Assembly: GCF_040869045.1 (NCBI RefSeq)
Contig: NC_090319.1
Coordinates: 266,678,897-266,742,896 of the forward strand
DNA: 64,000 nt
Source: Eurosta solidaginis
Taxonomy: Eukaryota > Arthropoda > Insecta > Diptera > Tephritidae
Direction of reading: 5' to 3'
The first letter of the stretch is position 1. Every line of letters starts with the position of its first letter. The notes below the pieces were generated by a model, which was not told the DNA's origin, made no database searches, and saw only the letters and a list, made by a program, of their open reading frames with translations. This document shows positions 1-10,405 of the stretch, in pieces. A program made the translations under genes and the position numbers.

Positions 1-600
1 TTCATTGTATTTCTATGTATAGGTGTGGTCGATCACCCCGCATGCCTTGAATGTAGGTACATTCAATGCATGCAAAATCTAAAAATATTTAACCGTTGCT
101 GGGCTACATAGGAATTTGACTGGAAAACCAAAAGAAATTCTTGCCAAAACGAATTAACAATAACTTACGATGGCAATGTGGAGGAGAAATGCAAAAATTT
201 ATAGCCAGTCACATTTGATGATATTTAACTTCAATTGCAGCCATTGTTCCCAATGCCGTTAATGTTGATTTACCGAGCTGGCGCTATGATGTTGTGCGCA
301 GCCGCGAATTGGTCTCACATTGACATAGTGCCTTAATGACTCAAGGTCTGATTATGGTCGTTGTACTTTCATTACAAATATTTGCAAAACTTTACACTTG
401 AATGAATTTCGCTGATATTTGCTATGTTGCACACATTCCTTTGTATTTGTTCTACTTATTTACAAGGGCTTTTTGTTGAAGGTTAGTTAAATAAAGTAAT
501 GAAGCAATGAAAAAATACCCGCAGCACAAATTATTCATTATTTTAATGTCAGTTGGTTTGGTTGTAAATCATTAAGTCATCAGATTTAGATGCAACACCT
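1..600. other. AT-rich sequence, nothing recognised
   Basis: I see no convincing gene, repeat family or structural RNA here. It is ordinary AT-rich dipteran-like intergenic or intronic DNA. Confidence 0.5.
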
Positions 601-631
601 TGTCGTTGGTATGAGGGCTTAGCTGAACTCC

Positions 632-973
632 ATGGAGCCCGACTATTGGGCTCCGCCGTATAAATGCCTACATATACGACGTTTCATTTTATTGAAGGGC
701 GGTGGCATGTCGGTGACCAAAAACTGTCAACCCCCAAATCCCGGGTGTTTTGCGGACCGTGCCTATTGGACTAACTGCAGCCAGGGGCAGACGTTTTTTA
801 TACCTACATACAGCAATAGACCGCTGAACCCGCCTTTTCTGGCTAAACTTCAACACAAATTAAGGATAAGAACTAAAACGTTATGGCACCGCAAGCATAG
901 GAAGTGGAATTCGCTATCAGCGATGAAAGGAGCGATTTGTCAACTTTGGCAAAGTACTAACGTTGGGCGTTGA
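632..973 (+). other. Unrecognised 113-codon open frame in a GC-richer patch
   Basis: An open frame of 113 codons lies in a patch (about 600-1130) that is less AT-rich than its surroundings. The predicted product is basic toward its C-terminus and rich in Pro, Asn and Arg. I recognise no domain, signal peptide or membrane segment. The patch runs directly into a decayed SINE copy at about 1135, so it may be a fragment of a larger mobile element. A real host gene is unlikely: there is no clear promoter, splice structure or conserved motif. Confidence 0.15.
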
Positions 974-1134
974 GTCAGAAAGTTTCGAAAAGTCCTCTCA
1001 CAATAGCAGACAGCATTAAGAATTATGCAGTGCTTGTATGCCGTGGTCGACCCAACTGTCGGCTAAAGCGAGCGCTTGGCATTAGCCCGACAGACAGTGG
1101 AAAAATATTTAAGAAGTTCTGACTACCAACTGTC

Positions 1135-1632
1135 GTACGAATTGGCGGGACGGGCCTACATGTTTTACACCAACTCCGAATCGCATTTGCAAGGCAGATG
1201 AGTTTTCACTGAGAAGCATTTCATGGCAGAAATTCACTCGGAGTGTATGCTAAACTATTGCCGAGGAGCGACGCCGCTTATAGAAAAATCATTTACTAAT
1301 TTGAGATTTTTAGGAATTATTGAGATTATCACCGGAAGTAATAATTGTCTTCAATTAAATAATAATAGTTGATTATATATTATTTGTTTTTATCGGGAAA
1401 AACTGAAAAAAAAGGAATCATTTACTGGCATATTGGGATGATGTGATTTTGAAAACCGCGACGTCGTTATCCTCATGCAATTTCGTATTGTTTTTGTTTT
1501 TTTTTCTTCATCCAAAAAGTTTCTAATTGAAAGAACTTATTCCTAAATTTTGGATGGTGCTTTGCCCAGGAATTGAGTCCAGGAACTTCGTCGTGGTAGA
1601 CGGAGCATGCTACCACCACACCACGGCATCCG
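1135..1632 (-). mobile_element. tRNA-derived SINE copy, 3'-truncated and interrupted
   Basis: On the minus strand the 5' end (about 1632) carries a tRNA-like head with an A-box-like GGTGGTAGCATGC stretch and a degraded B box. The downstream body matches the better SINE copy at 63194-63552: the GTGAAAACTCATCTGCC segment, the CCGAGGAGCGACGCCGCTT block and the GGGACGGGCCTACATGTTTT-like block on the plus strand. About 200 bp of unrelated AT-rich sequence (about 1307-1520) interrupts the body, with partial duplication of the TTCTAATT region on both sides. The 3' end stops near 1135 and lacks the last part of the body. Confidence 0.7.
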
Positions 1633-1707
1633 TGTTCTAACATATGTTGGGCCAAAATAACATTGAGTCCTTAGCATGACCATACACATATCACCTCCAG
1701 AATTTCC

Positions 1708-2326
1708 TTACGTACTTACTTAATTGGCGCTTAACCGTTTAAACGGTTATGGCCGTCCAACAAGGCGCACCAAATATGCTTTTAAATAATTTACATATTC
1801 ACATGTAAAAACTAGCCGATATAAAACTCAAACTGTGTAGATATTTTAATGTTTGAATTTATTAAAAAATATTTGTAACGATTGAAACAAGAATATTTCT
1901 TAGAATGAAATATGAAATAAGTTTTTTCTTTGAATACAAGAAATATCTTTTTGGTACAAAGTTGTTTAACAATTTATAGTAGAAATCAACAATAATTAAA
2001 AATTAACATAATAATATAACTGGCCAGTCGCTCCTTCTCTCTGCCAAAAGGCGCCAATTGGTCACACCAAGGGAGTACAAATCGTTTTCCACCTGGTCCT
2101 TTCAGCGTAGTAGGGGCCGCCCCTACCTCTGCTTCCATAGACATGTTTCGATAGAAACACTTTCTTGGCCGGAGCGTCATCTTTCGTTCGCATAACATGG
2201 CGTAGCCAGTGCAACCGGTGCATTTTAATTCGCTGGACTATATTGATCCCTGTGTATAACTCGTACAGATCATCATTAAATCTTCTTCGGTACTCGCCAT
2301 CGCCAACGCATAGAGGTCCATAAATT
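1708..2326 (-). mobile_element. 5'-truncated non-LTR retrotransposon 3' end, with nested insertion
   Basis: This is the same family as the element at 11705-13512. The minus-strand 3' end is a GTAA-type tail (plus strand CTTACTTA before TTGGCGCTTAACCG), and the sequence covers the last part of the reverse transcriptase coding region. Similarity stops at about 2326, so the copy is 5'-truncated. Around 1773-2023 an AT-rich segment of about 250 bp interrupts it, flanked by the trinucleotide CCA on both sides. At the codon where the 12-kb copy has TAG, this copy has GAG, showing that the stop there is a private mutation. Confidence 0.8.
1773..2023. mobile_element. AT-rich insertion inside a LINE fragment
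   Basis: Comparison with the intact 3' region at 11729-11800 shows that this segment is absent there, so it was inserted after the LINE fragment landed. CCA is present at both borders (1770-1772 and 2024-2026), compatible with a 3-bp target duplication but weak evidence alone. I see no coding capacity or clear terminal inverted repeat. Confidence 0.5.
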
Positions 2327-2519
2327 CCCTTAAATAAGGTAAAGACTTGAAAATCCTAGGACAACGGACTGGTACAAATTCTAGAAATGTGTGCCCAGGA
2401 CAACTTAATAAGGTTACTACCGTCTGTTGGAGGAGTACAACAGTCTTTTGTCAAAAGCGCTGACAATTCCTTTAGACAAGCTGGCCTTCTAAGAATATTC
2501 AGGAAAAGGTAATCAGCGT

Positions 2520-2620
2520 GGAAAAATTGAAACAACGCGAAATATTTTCCGATCTTACCTGTAAATCTCTTCAAAGTCGTTTCTTTCTGATCTGGGACTC
2601 GAACCCTTACTCCTGCGATA
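2520..2620 (-). mobile_element. Dispersed relative of the 449-bp satellite unit (SINE-like)
   Basis: The minus strand carries a B box (GGGTTCGAGTCCC) followed by the CTTTGAAGAGATTTACA block and a GTTGTTTCAATTTTTCC block, in the same order and spacing as the tRNA-like module of the satellite at 16878-23940. The tRNA-like 5' half is missing or diverged. Its isolated position shows that this module also exists as a dispersed element, supporting a SINE origin for the satellite. Confidence 0.65.
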
Positions 2621-2654
2621 ATAAATTAAAAAAGAAAACTCGAACAAGGCCACA

Positions 2655-2798
2655 TTGTTGTTGTTGTATTAACGACAAAGACACTCTCCGAAGATTTTGG
2701 TAGTGTTACGGATGTTGATGGTCCTTTGCCGGGTATTGATCCGGTACGTTGCGGTAACAAGCACCATTAAGGTACTAGCCCAACCATTTCGGGGAGGA
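2655..2798 (+). repeat. Interspersed repeat beginning with (GTT)n
   Basis: It begins with GTTGTTGTTGTATTAACGAC, then ACACTCTCCGAAGATTTTGG, GGTCCTTTGCCGGGTATTGA and CACCATTAAGGTACTAGCCC. A shorter relative starts at 54436 (GTTGTTGTTGTAGCAATAAG followed by GACACTCCCCGAA). Two copies sharing a start and diverging later indicate an interspersed element, but no ends or target duplication can be defined. Confidence 0.5.
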
Positions 2799-2859
2799 TT
2801 AATATGAACACATTAAACCTTCTTGAAATATTAAAATTCTTAGAAATATTAAATTTTTT

Positions 2860-3140
2860 TAAAATGGGCGTGGCACTGCTTTTTTGGCTAAACAATTTTC
2901 TATGTTTCGGAAGACATGTCTCGAAGAAAAATTAACATGTAATAAAATTGGATACATATATTTACCTTATAGCAGGAAATATTTCTAGTAAAAATTAACG
3001 GGATCGGCTAAAGACCACGCCTACTTTTTATTAAAGAAATTTAAAAGGATCGCAGACCAGTATTATAAGTTATATCTTTACGAAAAATAGTGTAATGAAT
3101 TTGGGGCAATTCTCGATTATTTTGTAGCTTCTGTTAACGT
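2860..3140. repeat. Degraded GGGCGTGGC / CCACGCC interspersed repeat
   Basis: The pairing of a GGGCGTGGCAC block with a downstream GACCACGCCTAC block, about 150 bp apart in AT-rich sequence, resembles the modules of the elements at 44762 and 63007. It is too diverged to align throughout. Confidence 0.35.
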
Positions 3141-3325
3141 TCGAATCTCTGAAATGTCGAGTAAATAACTCAAATATTCGGCATAACAAAACGTTCTTTA
3201 TTTAGACTAATTTGGGAGTATGACCTCACAGTTACAACTATCGCGTAGTTCACTAAAGCGTGTTAAAATCATAGATTAGATTGATACGAATCTTTTGTTT
3301 ACGCTCTTATATTTTCGCTCTCACC

Positions 3326-3374
3326 AGGGATTTATCTTCTAGTTGTTGCTGGCAACAATCACAGATAAATCCCT
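3326..3374. repeat. 49-bp imperfect hairpin
   Basis: AGGGATTTATC at the left end pairs with GATAAATCCCT at the right, and an inner TTGTTGC/GGCAACAA pairing sits near the middle. It is a small inverted repeat with no recognised function. It could be the core of a decayed MITE or a fortuitous hairpin. Confidence 0.5.
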
Positions 3375-4640
3375 CGCGCCAGCTGAAGCGGGTGCCAGAA
3401 CAAAAAATGTGCCAGCCAAAACGAAAAACATGCCAAAAATTTTGCTAAACTTTAGTTTGACCTACAACTGTAGAATAGCGTTCAAAAATTATGGGAAAAA
3501 GGAAAAAAATACTTGTTTTAGTGTAAGTATTATTAGTTCGAAGGCGGAGGGTAAATATTATTTCCCATTCAAAAGTTATCACTAAAAACAGGTTTTGTAA
3601 ATATGAACTCCCGATGCAACCAGTCCATTTTGATCACAGAACCTGGAACGCCAGACATGTAGGATAAGCCCTATCCATTAAATAATGTTAACTATTATAT
3701 CATAGGTCCGATTTACTGAAATTTCAAAAGAATATATGGTTTTCGCTGCGAGTTAAATGCGTTACAATATTTGACTAATTAATTTAATCGAAATGTTAGT
3801 TTTACTTAGATTTGTTTATATTTAACTCTAACTAGTCGTATTATTGTAAAATAACTTTAAGGAAATAAATATTTCACGACTATCATTTTATTAAATGATT
3901 GAAACTATAATCGCCGATATGTATGTCAAAAATCCCCATTTTCAGATCTATTCATTTTTGTTTGGAGTGGCATCATTGTTAAATATTATAAAAAATGTGC
4001 ATTTTGACAGCGCTCTCTCGAAACAAAGAGTTGCAAATCCATTCATCTATGGTTAAAATCAAACTGCATCGCGCTGCTTTTATTAGCCTCGTTCACCTAA
4101 TTCTCTTAAGGTGCAGACTTTTAAAGAACATGCCTTCTGTAAGAGTTGAATCTCACAAATACTTGGTTATTTATCTATATATCTGTATTTTATGTTTTTC
4201 TTCTAGCTATATGGGTGGGCATGTGTGAGTAACAACTTCAGCTCTTAGCTGATGATAACGTGATGTGTGATCGTTTCTCTTTCTTCTTCGCTCTTATCTG
4301 CTGACTGAATATATGTATGTGAAATAATCTCTTTGCTTCAAGCTGCTGGTTATGTATGAGAAATAGTTTCCGTCGCCTTCTATGCATGTGTACAAATGGC
4401 TTACTCTCGTTGTGTTTATTAACTAACAGCATAATGATGTTAGAAATGTTAATATTGCCCACAAAAGTATTGTATCAATGATATTTCACTTACAAGTTTT
4501 ATTATAAGAGGAAATTGAGAGACAATTCTTTTTAAATGGGCGGTCTTACGGGTTATGTAGAAAAGTAATTTATCTGAAATGAACTGTAGAATTAAATCTC
4601 ACGCTGATTATGTTCCGTTACACCTTAACTTAGACACCCT
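3375..4640. other. Nothing recognised
   Basis: AT-rich sequence with only short, low-complexity open frames. No gene or repeat family could be supported. Confidence 0.5.
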
Positions 4641-4642
4641 TA

Positions 4643-5226
4643 TGCGGCAGTTCCTCACCAACGTACGTACCAAAAACGTGTCAGCTGACACGACCTATCT
4701 TATGAGTGTGCAATGTAAACGAAAACTCACCGACGTGCAACGCCCGTACGTACGTAGCCCGGAACGTAGAAATCAAAACAATTTTGATTTTTTCTGTAAG
4801 AACGTGTCAGCTGATCGCTCTCTCACTAGACAGAGTTGCCTAGTAAACTTTTGTGCCCTAATTTTTGACCGTTTGCAGTTTTATGCAAAAACACCTAATT
4901 AAAGTTTGAAAAATTGTGAAAATAATTCGAAATAATTATGTAGAAGTGCTTATTATAAATATTTAATCTATTTATACTTATTTAATATGTATTCCGGCCT
5001 TTTACAATATCAAAAATTAAATTGGAAAAAGTTGATGTTTCCATAAGCATACATACAAAATGGTCAATGGCAACAGTGCTTATCTGTAAACAATACACAC
5101 GCAAATATGTTATGTACATGTACACAGACGCACACATTGATTCCTACGGGCTTGAGAGTTCGGTCAAACGTGCTTCGTACGACAACCGTCCTTACGTACG
5201 GCACACGTCGGTGGGTAACTGCCGCA
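4643..5226. mobile_element. 584-bp inverted-repeat element (MITE-like), TTA flanks
   Basis: The termini are TGCGGCAGTTCCTCACCAAC (left) and the complement of TGCGGCAGTTACCCACCGAC (right). They are flanked by TTA at 4640-4642 and TTA at 5227-5229. Both terminal regions contain GTACGTACG-type repeats. A 3-bp TTA duplication fits PIF/Harbinger-type elements, but a 3-bp match is weak by itself. No transposase is encoded, so it would be non-autonomous. Confidence 0.6.
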
Positions 5227-5229
5227 TTA

Positions 5230-6720
5230 CTTGTTTCTATTCTCTTTGAATTCAATAACTAATGTCTTAATTTTAAAACTGTAGGCCAATTCAAAGATTG
5301 CTTCATATTTTACTCAGACCTCATAATGATCATAATTAAGTTGAACATTTTAATCTTTCCCTTTTGGCTTTCAAGTCTCTTGATTATAGTTAGCTTTTGC
5401 AATCGCAGAGCAGCTAATATTACGCACATATATATTAAAGGTGTAAGTACATATATATTTAATTAAGGGAACCTTATATTCAATAAGAATCTAGCTAAAA
5501 TATCTTAAATTTCACAAACCAAAGCTTCCCTAACTGTATACCCGATTCACTAAAACCTCTACTAGATAACGAGCTTTGTTAAAAAATGCATTGGAACATA
5601 GGCGGGAGGCAGCCAGTTTTTGCGTTTCCTCAGCTTTGCGATTTTGTTAGTTGATCGCTGTTTTGATCTTGATGTACAATCTAATTTTGGTTTATTAATA
5701 TACCAATAATTCAATAAGTGAAACTAATTATAATTAAATTAATTCTCATCAATGAAAGCGAAATTGATAAACTGCGTATCACGCGCCTCAAATAAATCGT
5801 TCGAGCGTTCAAATGCCATCCGGCTGCACTTTGCTAGTTGATCTTTGACAGGCGAAGACCGCAAATATTTATTGTCCATTAAATTAATCAGTGGCTAATG
5901 CCGCTTAAGAAGAAGAGTCCAACGTTTATATTGTCTATGGTGGTAAGCAGTTGCTGCTTACTTTCGGTCATCATAACAGCCGGTGATTTTATGTCAAATA
6001 CATCATTGAAAACTAGGAGCCATGACAATTATGAGTTTCATTTAATGATTATGATTTATTTTATTGACCAAAAGTTTAAAAAAATATATATAAAAGAAAA
6101 AATGGTGTAATTGGTAATGGTAAATGTAAGGTTACATATCTTCTGTTTTGCATGTTGCTCGGATGCCGTCATTCACGCCAAAATTAAAAGAGGGGACGAT
6201 GAGAGGCTAAAAGGATTTTTCATTTATTTTTGAGATTATCAATTCTAATTAAAATATAAAAGTATTGCACTGCGCACAAATATGATAGTTCTGTTAAGCG
6301 GAGAAACCGTCCATAATGTTTTAAGGGTCCATCGAAAAATTAAAGCCAAATATTTATGTGTGACCTTACGGTTTTTCTAAAAGGGGGCACCAGCTTTTCA
6401 AAGAGTCCTGTGAACTGCATAAGTACCAACATTGTAACAAAGGAAAACATTTCGCGCTACGAAAACAATATACCAGTAAAGTACTAAAGGACTTTTCCAA
6501 AATCGCCGGCCGTTGCACGGATAATGTGGTATTTAGTACTCAGTAACTCATTGTTCTGATCTCAGGAGTCAGCCTGATTAAAGATCATTTACAAATTCGA
6601 AACAACACCTCCGCAGGAGTAAAAGCACTGCAAAAGCAATAATGGCTTTCAAGTACTAAATATTTATGGGAAACAATGGAAACCCTGCAAATTTTGCTCT
6701 GCCCTAGCTTTGGTCTATCT
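5230..6720. other. Nothing recognised
   Basis: AT-rich sequence without a gene or repeat family that I can support. Confidence 0.45.
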
Positions 6721-6724
6721 GCAT

Positions 6725-7060
6725 AACTTTTAAGCAGTTTTTACCCCTTACTCTCCCTTCTCCTCTCTCCCCCGTTTCCTTATCTGTAAATCTACTCTTC
6801 CCTCTGCCTTTCTATTTTTCTGCGTCTCTTTCTCACTCTAAGTTTAAACCTTTTCCTTCACTTCTTTGCCTCCCCATCTATCCATATCTCTCTATCTTCG
6901 TATAACTCTATCCCTTTCTAGTTCCATCTTTTCTCTTCTCTCTAGTTCTTCTTGTTCTTCTCCATCCCTTTTTCCGCGTCTCAGTCCCAGTCCCACCCCA
7001 ACTCCAAGTCCAAGTCCCAGGTCCAATCTCAGTCCCAGTTCCGATTCCAGTCCCAGTCCC
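6725..7060 (+). repeat. Polypyrimidine tract, related to 38540-38850 in inverse orientation
   Basis: This is a strongly CT-rich strand with CTCTCCCTTCTCC-type runs, ending in a degenerate CAGTCCCAGTCCCA repeat. The reverse complement of 38540-38850 shares the same block order: a TTTTAAGCAGTTTTTAC-like start, CCCTCTGCCTTTCT, CTCTATCTTCGTATAACTCT, CTTCTCCATCCC, then the AGTCCCAGT or AGTTCCAGT repeats. The two are therefore copies of one dispersed element rather than independent simple repeats. Confidence 0.6.
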
Positions 7061-7061
7061 A

Positions 7062-7315
7062 GGTTATTTGAGCTATCGATTTGTTATCGAGGAGTTATAA
7101 ACTGATATCGATAACAAATGTTATCGACGAGTTATCCAATGTTAAAAAAATAAGTGACTTACAGATATGAAAATTTATCAAGTTACTATCGAAAAGTTAT
7201 AGATTTTTTATTGAAATGTCATCAATATGTTATTATAAAGTTATCGATTTGTTATTGGAAAGCTATGAATTTAGTGTTGTAAAAATATTGGTTTGCTGTC
7301 GAAAATTTGTCTTAT
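7062..7315. repeat. TATCGA-rich degenerate repeat cluster 1
   Basis: Irregularly spaced copies of TTATCGATTTGTTATCGA-like motifs, with repeated TATCGATA, GTTATCGA and ATCGATAACA words. It is the smallest of four clusters of this type, the others being near 42.4-43.7, 49.9-50.15 and 54.3-54.8 kb. Confidence 0.65.
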
Positions 7316-7439
7316 GAGGTGGGTTTTGTCTAAGGCTGGGGTAACGCTCAGTCAATCCAGAGTCGAGTAGAGGTCCCGCAAACCCCTACTGATAAATACA
7401 CAATATTTATGTGTTACGAACACACGCACACACGGCTGG

Positions 7440-8700
7440 CGATATTAGGCGAACAGCAGCTTTCCGTCGCAAAATGGCGAGGGGGCGGAGCGGCGGCTAA
7501 CGGTCGTTGGAGTAGGGGAGGTTCGGTAGGGCGGTTGGACGGTCGGGTAACGGACGGACTCGTACGGCGGTACGGAAGCAGCGGCGGGATAGAAGCAGCG
7601 GCTTAACGGCGGTAGGATGGCAAGCGGCAAACGGTCGTCGTGGCTGCGGTGTGACGGATGCAGCAGCTTAACGGCGGTAGGATGGCGAACGGTCAACGGT
7701 TAGTGGGGCAGCGGCGGCACCAGCAAGGCGGGATGGGCACGCAGTAGTATGGCGGACGGCCAACGGTCGGCTTAGCACCGGCGGGATGGAAGCAGCTGCG
7801 GTACCAGAGGGGCGACGATGCGATGGCAGCGGCGGTGGGCTACGGAGCGCGTACCAGGGCCGGGGAGAGAGGGGAAGTAGGCTAGCGATGGTGTTTGCCT
7901 GGGCAGCGGCGGCTCGTTCCGGGCGGGGTCGGTTGACGGTATCGGCGGGATCGGATTGGTCGGCAGTCTTCGGCAGAATCGATAGTAAGCCGGTCGGTCA
8001 CCTGGGGAAGAGACTGCGAGGACTCGTTAGTGCTGGTTTCACCGCTGGACACCCCCGCCACCCTACTTGCACACTAGTAGAAGGTGCGTAAAGCCGGAGT
8101 CATTGGTGCCGTATGTCGTATCGCTGTATCCGTATCCCTAACGTAATCAGCTGTTTATCGTTACGACGGTAAACCAAAACCCAATTGGTTGGCTACGATA
8201 CGGTTACGACCTTAGCGGCACCAATAATCGATTGCATTGATTCTCATAAGGTTGGTCGAATCAGCTGTTAAAAGGTTACTGATACGGTTACCGATAAAGC
8301 ACCAATGTCTCCAGCTTAAGGGGGCGGGGTTGTACCAGCCGATACACCGTGGGTCGACCCGTGGGCGGAGGGGAAGTGCACCTTAACGGCTTAGGGGAAG
8401 GGGTGGAACGTCAGGAAGGCGTCGGGCCGCTCAACACCTAGGAAGGCGCGGGGGGGGCAAAGTAGCACAAGGCATCCTCCCCGTCGTCCTTACCTAAGTG
8501 AAGGGTTACCCGCGCCATGACACCGCCCCTTCCACTCAGCCAGCTTACGCTAGAACTGAGGGGGAGGGGTTAAATGGCCATGAAGGCATCGGGCCACTCA
8601 ACACCTAGGAGGGCGCGGGGGGCAAAGTAGCACAAGGCATCCTCCCCGTCGTCCTTACCTAAGTGAAGGGTGACCCGTGCCATGACGGCGCCCCTTCCAA
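7440..8700. other. GC-rich island with degenerate tandem repeats
   Basis: About 1.3 kb of conspicuously G+C- and CpG-rich sequence in an otherwise AT-rich window. The first part holds a tandem repeat of about 66 bp containing CTTAACGGCGGTAGGATGGC (starts near 7600 and 7667) and further CGGCGGGATGGAAGCAGC variants. A 101-codon open frame (7786-8091) exists but is rich in Gly, Arg and Ala as expected from the composition, and I recognise no domain, so I do not call it a gene. Alternatives are a GC-rich mobile element or a CpG-rich regulatory island. Confidence 0.6.
8091..8317. mobile_element. 227-bp MITE-like element
   Basis: Terminal inverted repeats AAGCCGGAGTCATTGGTGC (left) and the complement of AAGCTGGAGACATTGGTGC (right), with internal CAGCTGTTTATCG and CAGCTGTTAAAAGG motifs in opposite halves. 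No coding capacity. The target duplication is not clear, so the superfamily is unassigned. Confidence 0.6.
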
Positions 8701-8712
8701 TCAGCTAGCTAG
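8416..8712. repeat. Tandem duplication, period 167 bp
   Basis: Positions 8416-8545 and 8583-8712 are near-identical: AAGGC-TCGGGCC, CAACACCTAGGA, CAAAGTAGCACAAGGCATCC, CCGTCGTCCTTACC and CATGAC blocks in the same order. They differ by scattered substitutions and one or two bases in a G run. It lies at the end of the GC-rich island. Confidence 0.8.
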
Positions 8713-8869
8713 CAGGAGGGAAAAATATGTCTTTAAAAAGAAATCCACTCCCGCTGGCTCACCTGCGAGGACTGAATTGCAAAAATGCAAATTCGATGTT
8801 TATATGGGTGGTGCCGCAAACTGGTTGAGAAGTCAACACACCATTATTGTGATTTTCATTGGTTTGCTA

Positions 8870-9000
8870 TTTAGTGGTTGTTGACTATGCTATAAAAGAA
8901 TAAGTATAAGTGGTTGTTGGTTATGCTATAGAAAAATAAGTACAGGGAGGTTCAGGTAGCTATGCTATAGAAAAATAAGTACAGGGAGGTTCAGGTTTAA
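8870..9000. repeat. Short tandem repeats with TATGCTATAGAAAAATAAGT core
   Basis: Three imperfect copies of a unit containing TATGCTATA-AAAATAAGTA. The last two share AGTACAGGGAGGTTCAGG and are nearly identical. Confidence 0.75.
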
Positions 9001-9077
9001 GTGAATAAGGAAATACAGGGAGAATTTACGTTATTGTAACGCTACGTTACAGTCTTTTTTATCGGAAATTTGTCTCT

Positions 9078-9313
9078 ATTTTATCCAGGCATGCTTAACG
9101 AACGAAACGATATCATTTCGTTACGATAATCAACGCTAATAAACGAAACGAAGTCACTTCGTTTCGTTTATTAACGTTAAGATCGTCAAATTAACGTTAA
9201 TTTGTCGTTCTTAACGTTAATAAACGAAACGAAATGACTTCGTTTCGTTTATTAACGTTGATTATCGTAACGAAATGATATCGTTTCGTTCGTTAAGCAT
9301 GCCTGATTTTATC
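9078..9313. mobile_element. 220-bp foldback MITE with 8-bp target duplication, hAT-like
   Basis: Positions 9086-9305 form a near-perfect palindrome centred between 9195 and 9196, with outer ends CAGGCATGCTTAACGAACG and CGTTCGTTAAGCATGCCTG. ATTTTATC flanks it exactly on both sides (9078-9085 and 9306-9313). Each arm also contains its own smaller palindrome (AATAAACGAAACGAA and its complement around a 5-base centre), so it can fold as one long hairpin or as side-by-side hairpins. An 8-bp duplication and CAG-initiated termini are typical of the hAT superfamily. It has no coding capacity and would be mobilised in trans. Confidence 0.88.
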
Positions 9314-9689
9314 TGAGCAATTGGCTCTCGGAATATTATCGATTTGTTGTTATTCCAGAGTGGTTGCTTTGTTATTGGAGTGTTAACGATATCTTAACGG
9401 CACATTAGCCGACTAGTCGGTTTGTTAAGCAGCAGATAAAATATTTTCCGTTCAATATCTGTGATTTATCTGTCGTTCTTTAAACAAATTTAATAATGAA
9501 TTTTCTGGTATATTGAGCAGCATTTGAAACCAAACATTACATACCCAGCTGTGCACTTGAAGCGCTGTTGTTGTTTGCTTTGTATGGTCAGTAGTGTTAT
9601 AAGGCTGAATTCTATTCTGAACTCATTTTCGTTCAAAAGAATTAAGAAGGAAGGATACAGAGGCTACCACTAATGAACTTGAGCGGGTA

Positions 9690-10405
9690 AAAATGCAGTT
9701 TAATAGTTCTAGCTAAGAAAAAATTTGTATACAAAATTTCGTCGGATTGGGAGATTTTTGTTCGACTTATGGCATTAAAAGTAATTTGGAAATAATAACA
9801 AAAAAATGGGCGGGTTACGCCCATTTTCAAAATGTGTTTAAGTTTTGTTCTTAGCTCAGCCATAACAATACTGAAGTGGAAAATCCGTCAAATGTAAATA
9901 CCATAGAGTAATTGCAAACTCTGTTTACGTTAGAATTTTAGAAAAAGTGGGCGTTGTTTTGGCAGTTTGTGGGGCAGTTTATATAGTTTGACAAGGATAG
10001 TTTTCCTGCCGAATTTCCATGTAATGAACCTTAAACTTCCAAATTTTTTTCTTCTAAATATGGGTGGTGCGACGTAAAATCCACCTACCAAATTTCATTA
10101 GCTTAGCGGTACTCAGTTTTGGATTATCTCATTTTTTTCCATTTTTCTAAATCTCCGATACCGGCTAGTTATCGTCCGATTTCGTTCATTTTTAAAACCA
10201 AGTTATACTGGGTCCAGATAAGCCCGTATACTGAATTTGGTGAAGATATCTCATGGTTTGCTGAAGTTATCGTGTTAACGGACGGACGGACATGACTGAA
10301 TAAAATTTTGTTTTCAATATTGATAATTTTGTCACATGGCAGTCTCTATCTATCTCATCAAAGTTATAATACCTTGTGTACAAGTACAGCTGGGTATAAA
10401 AATGT
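9690..10405 (-). repeat. Interspersed repeat related to the 44.8-kb element, divergent
   Basis: Read on the minus strand from about 10405 it begins TTTTATACCCAGCTGTACTTG, then has CATGTCCGTCCGTCCG, GTTAACACGATAACTTCAGC, a GATATCTTCACCAAATTCAG block, and later GGGCGTAACCCGCCC-like sequence. This order matches the heads at 44762 and 63007, but at much lower identity. It is non-coding. Confidence 0.6.

Noticed and set aside
7786..8091. 101-codon frame in the GC-rich island as a gene
   Set aside because: High GC lowers stop frequency. The product is Gly/Arg/Ala-rich with no recognisable domain, and the frame abuts the MITE.
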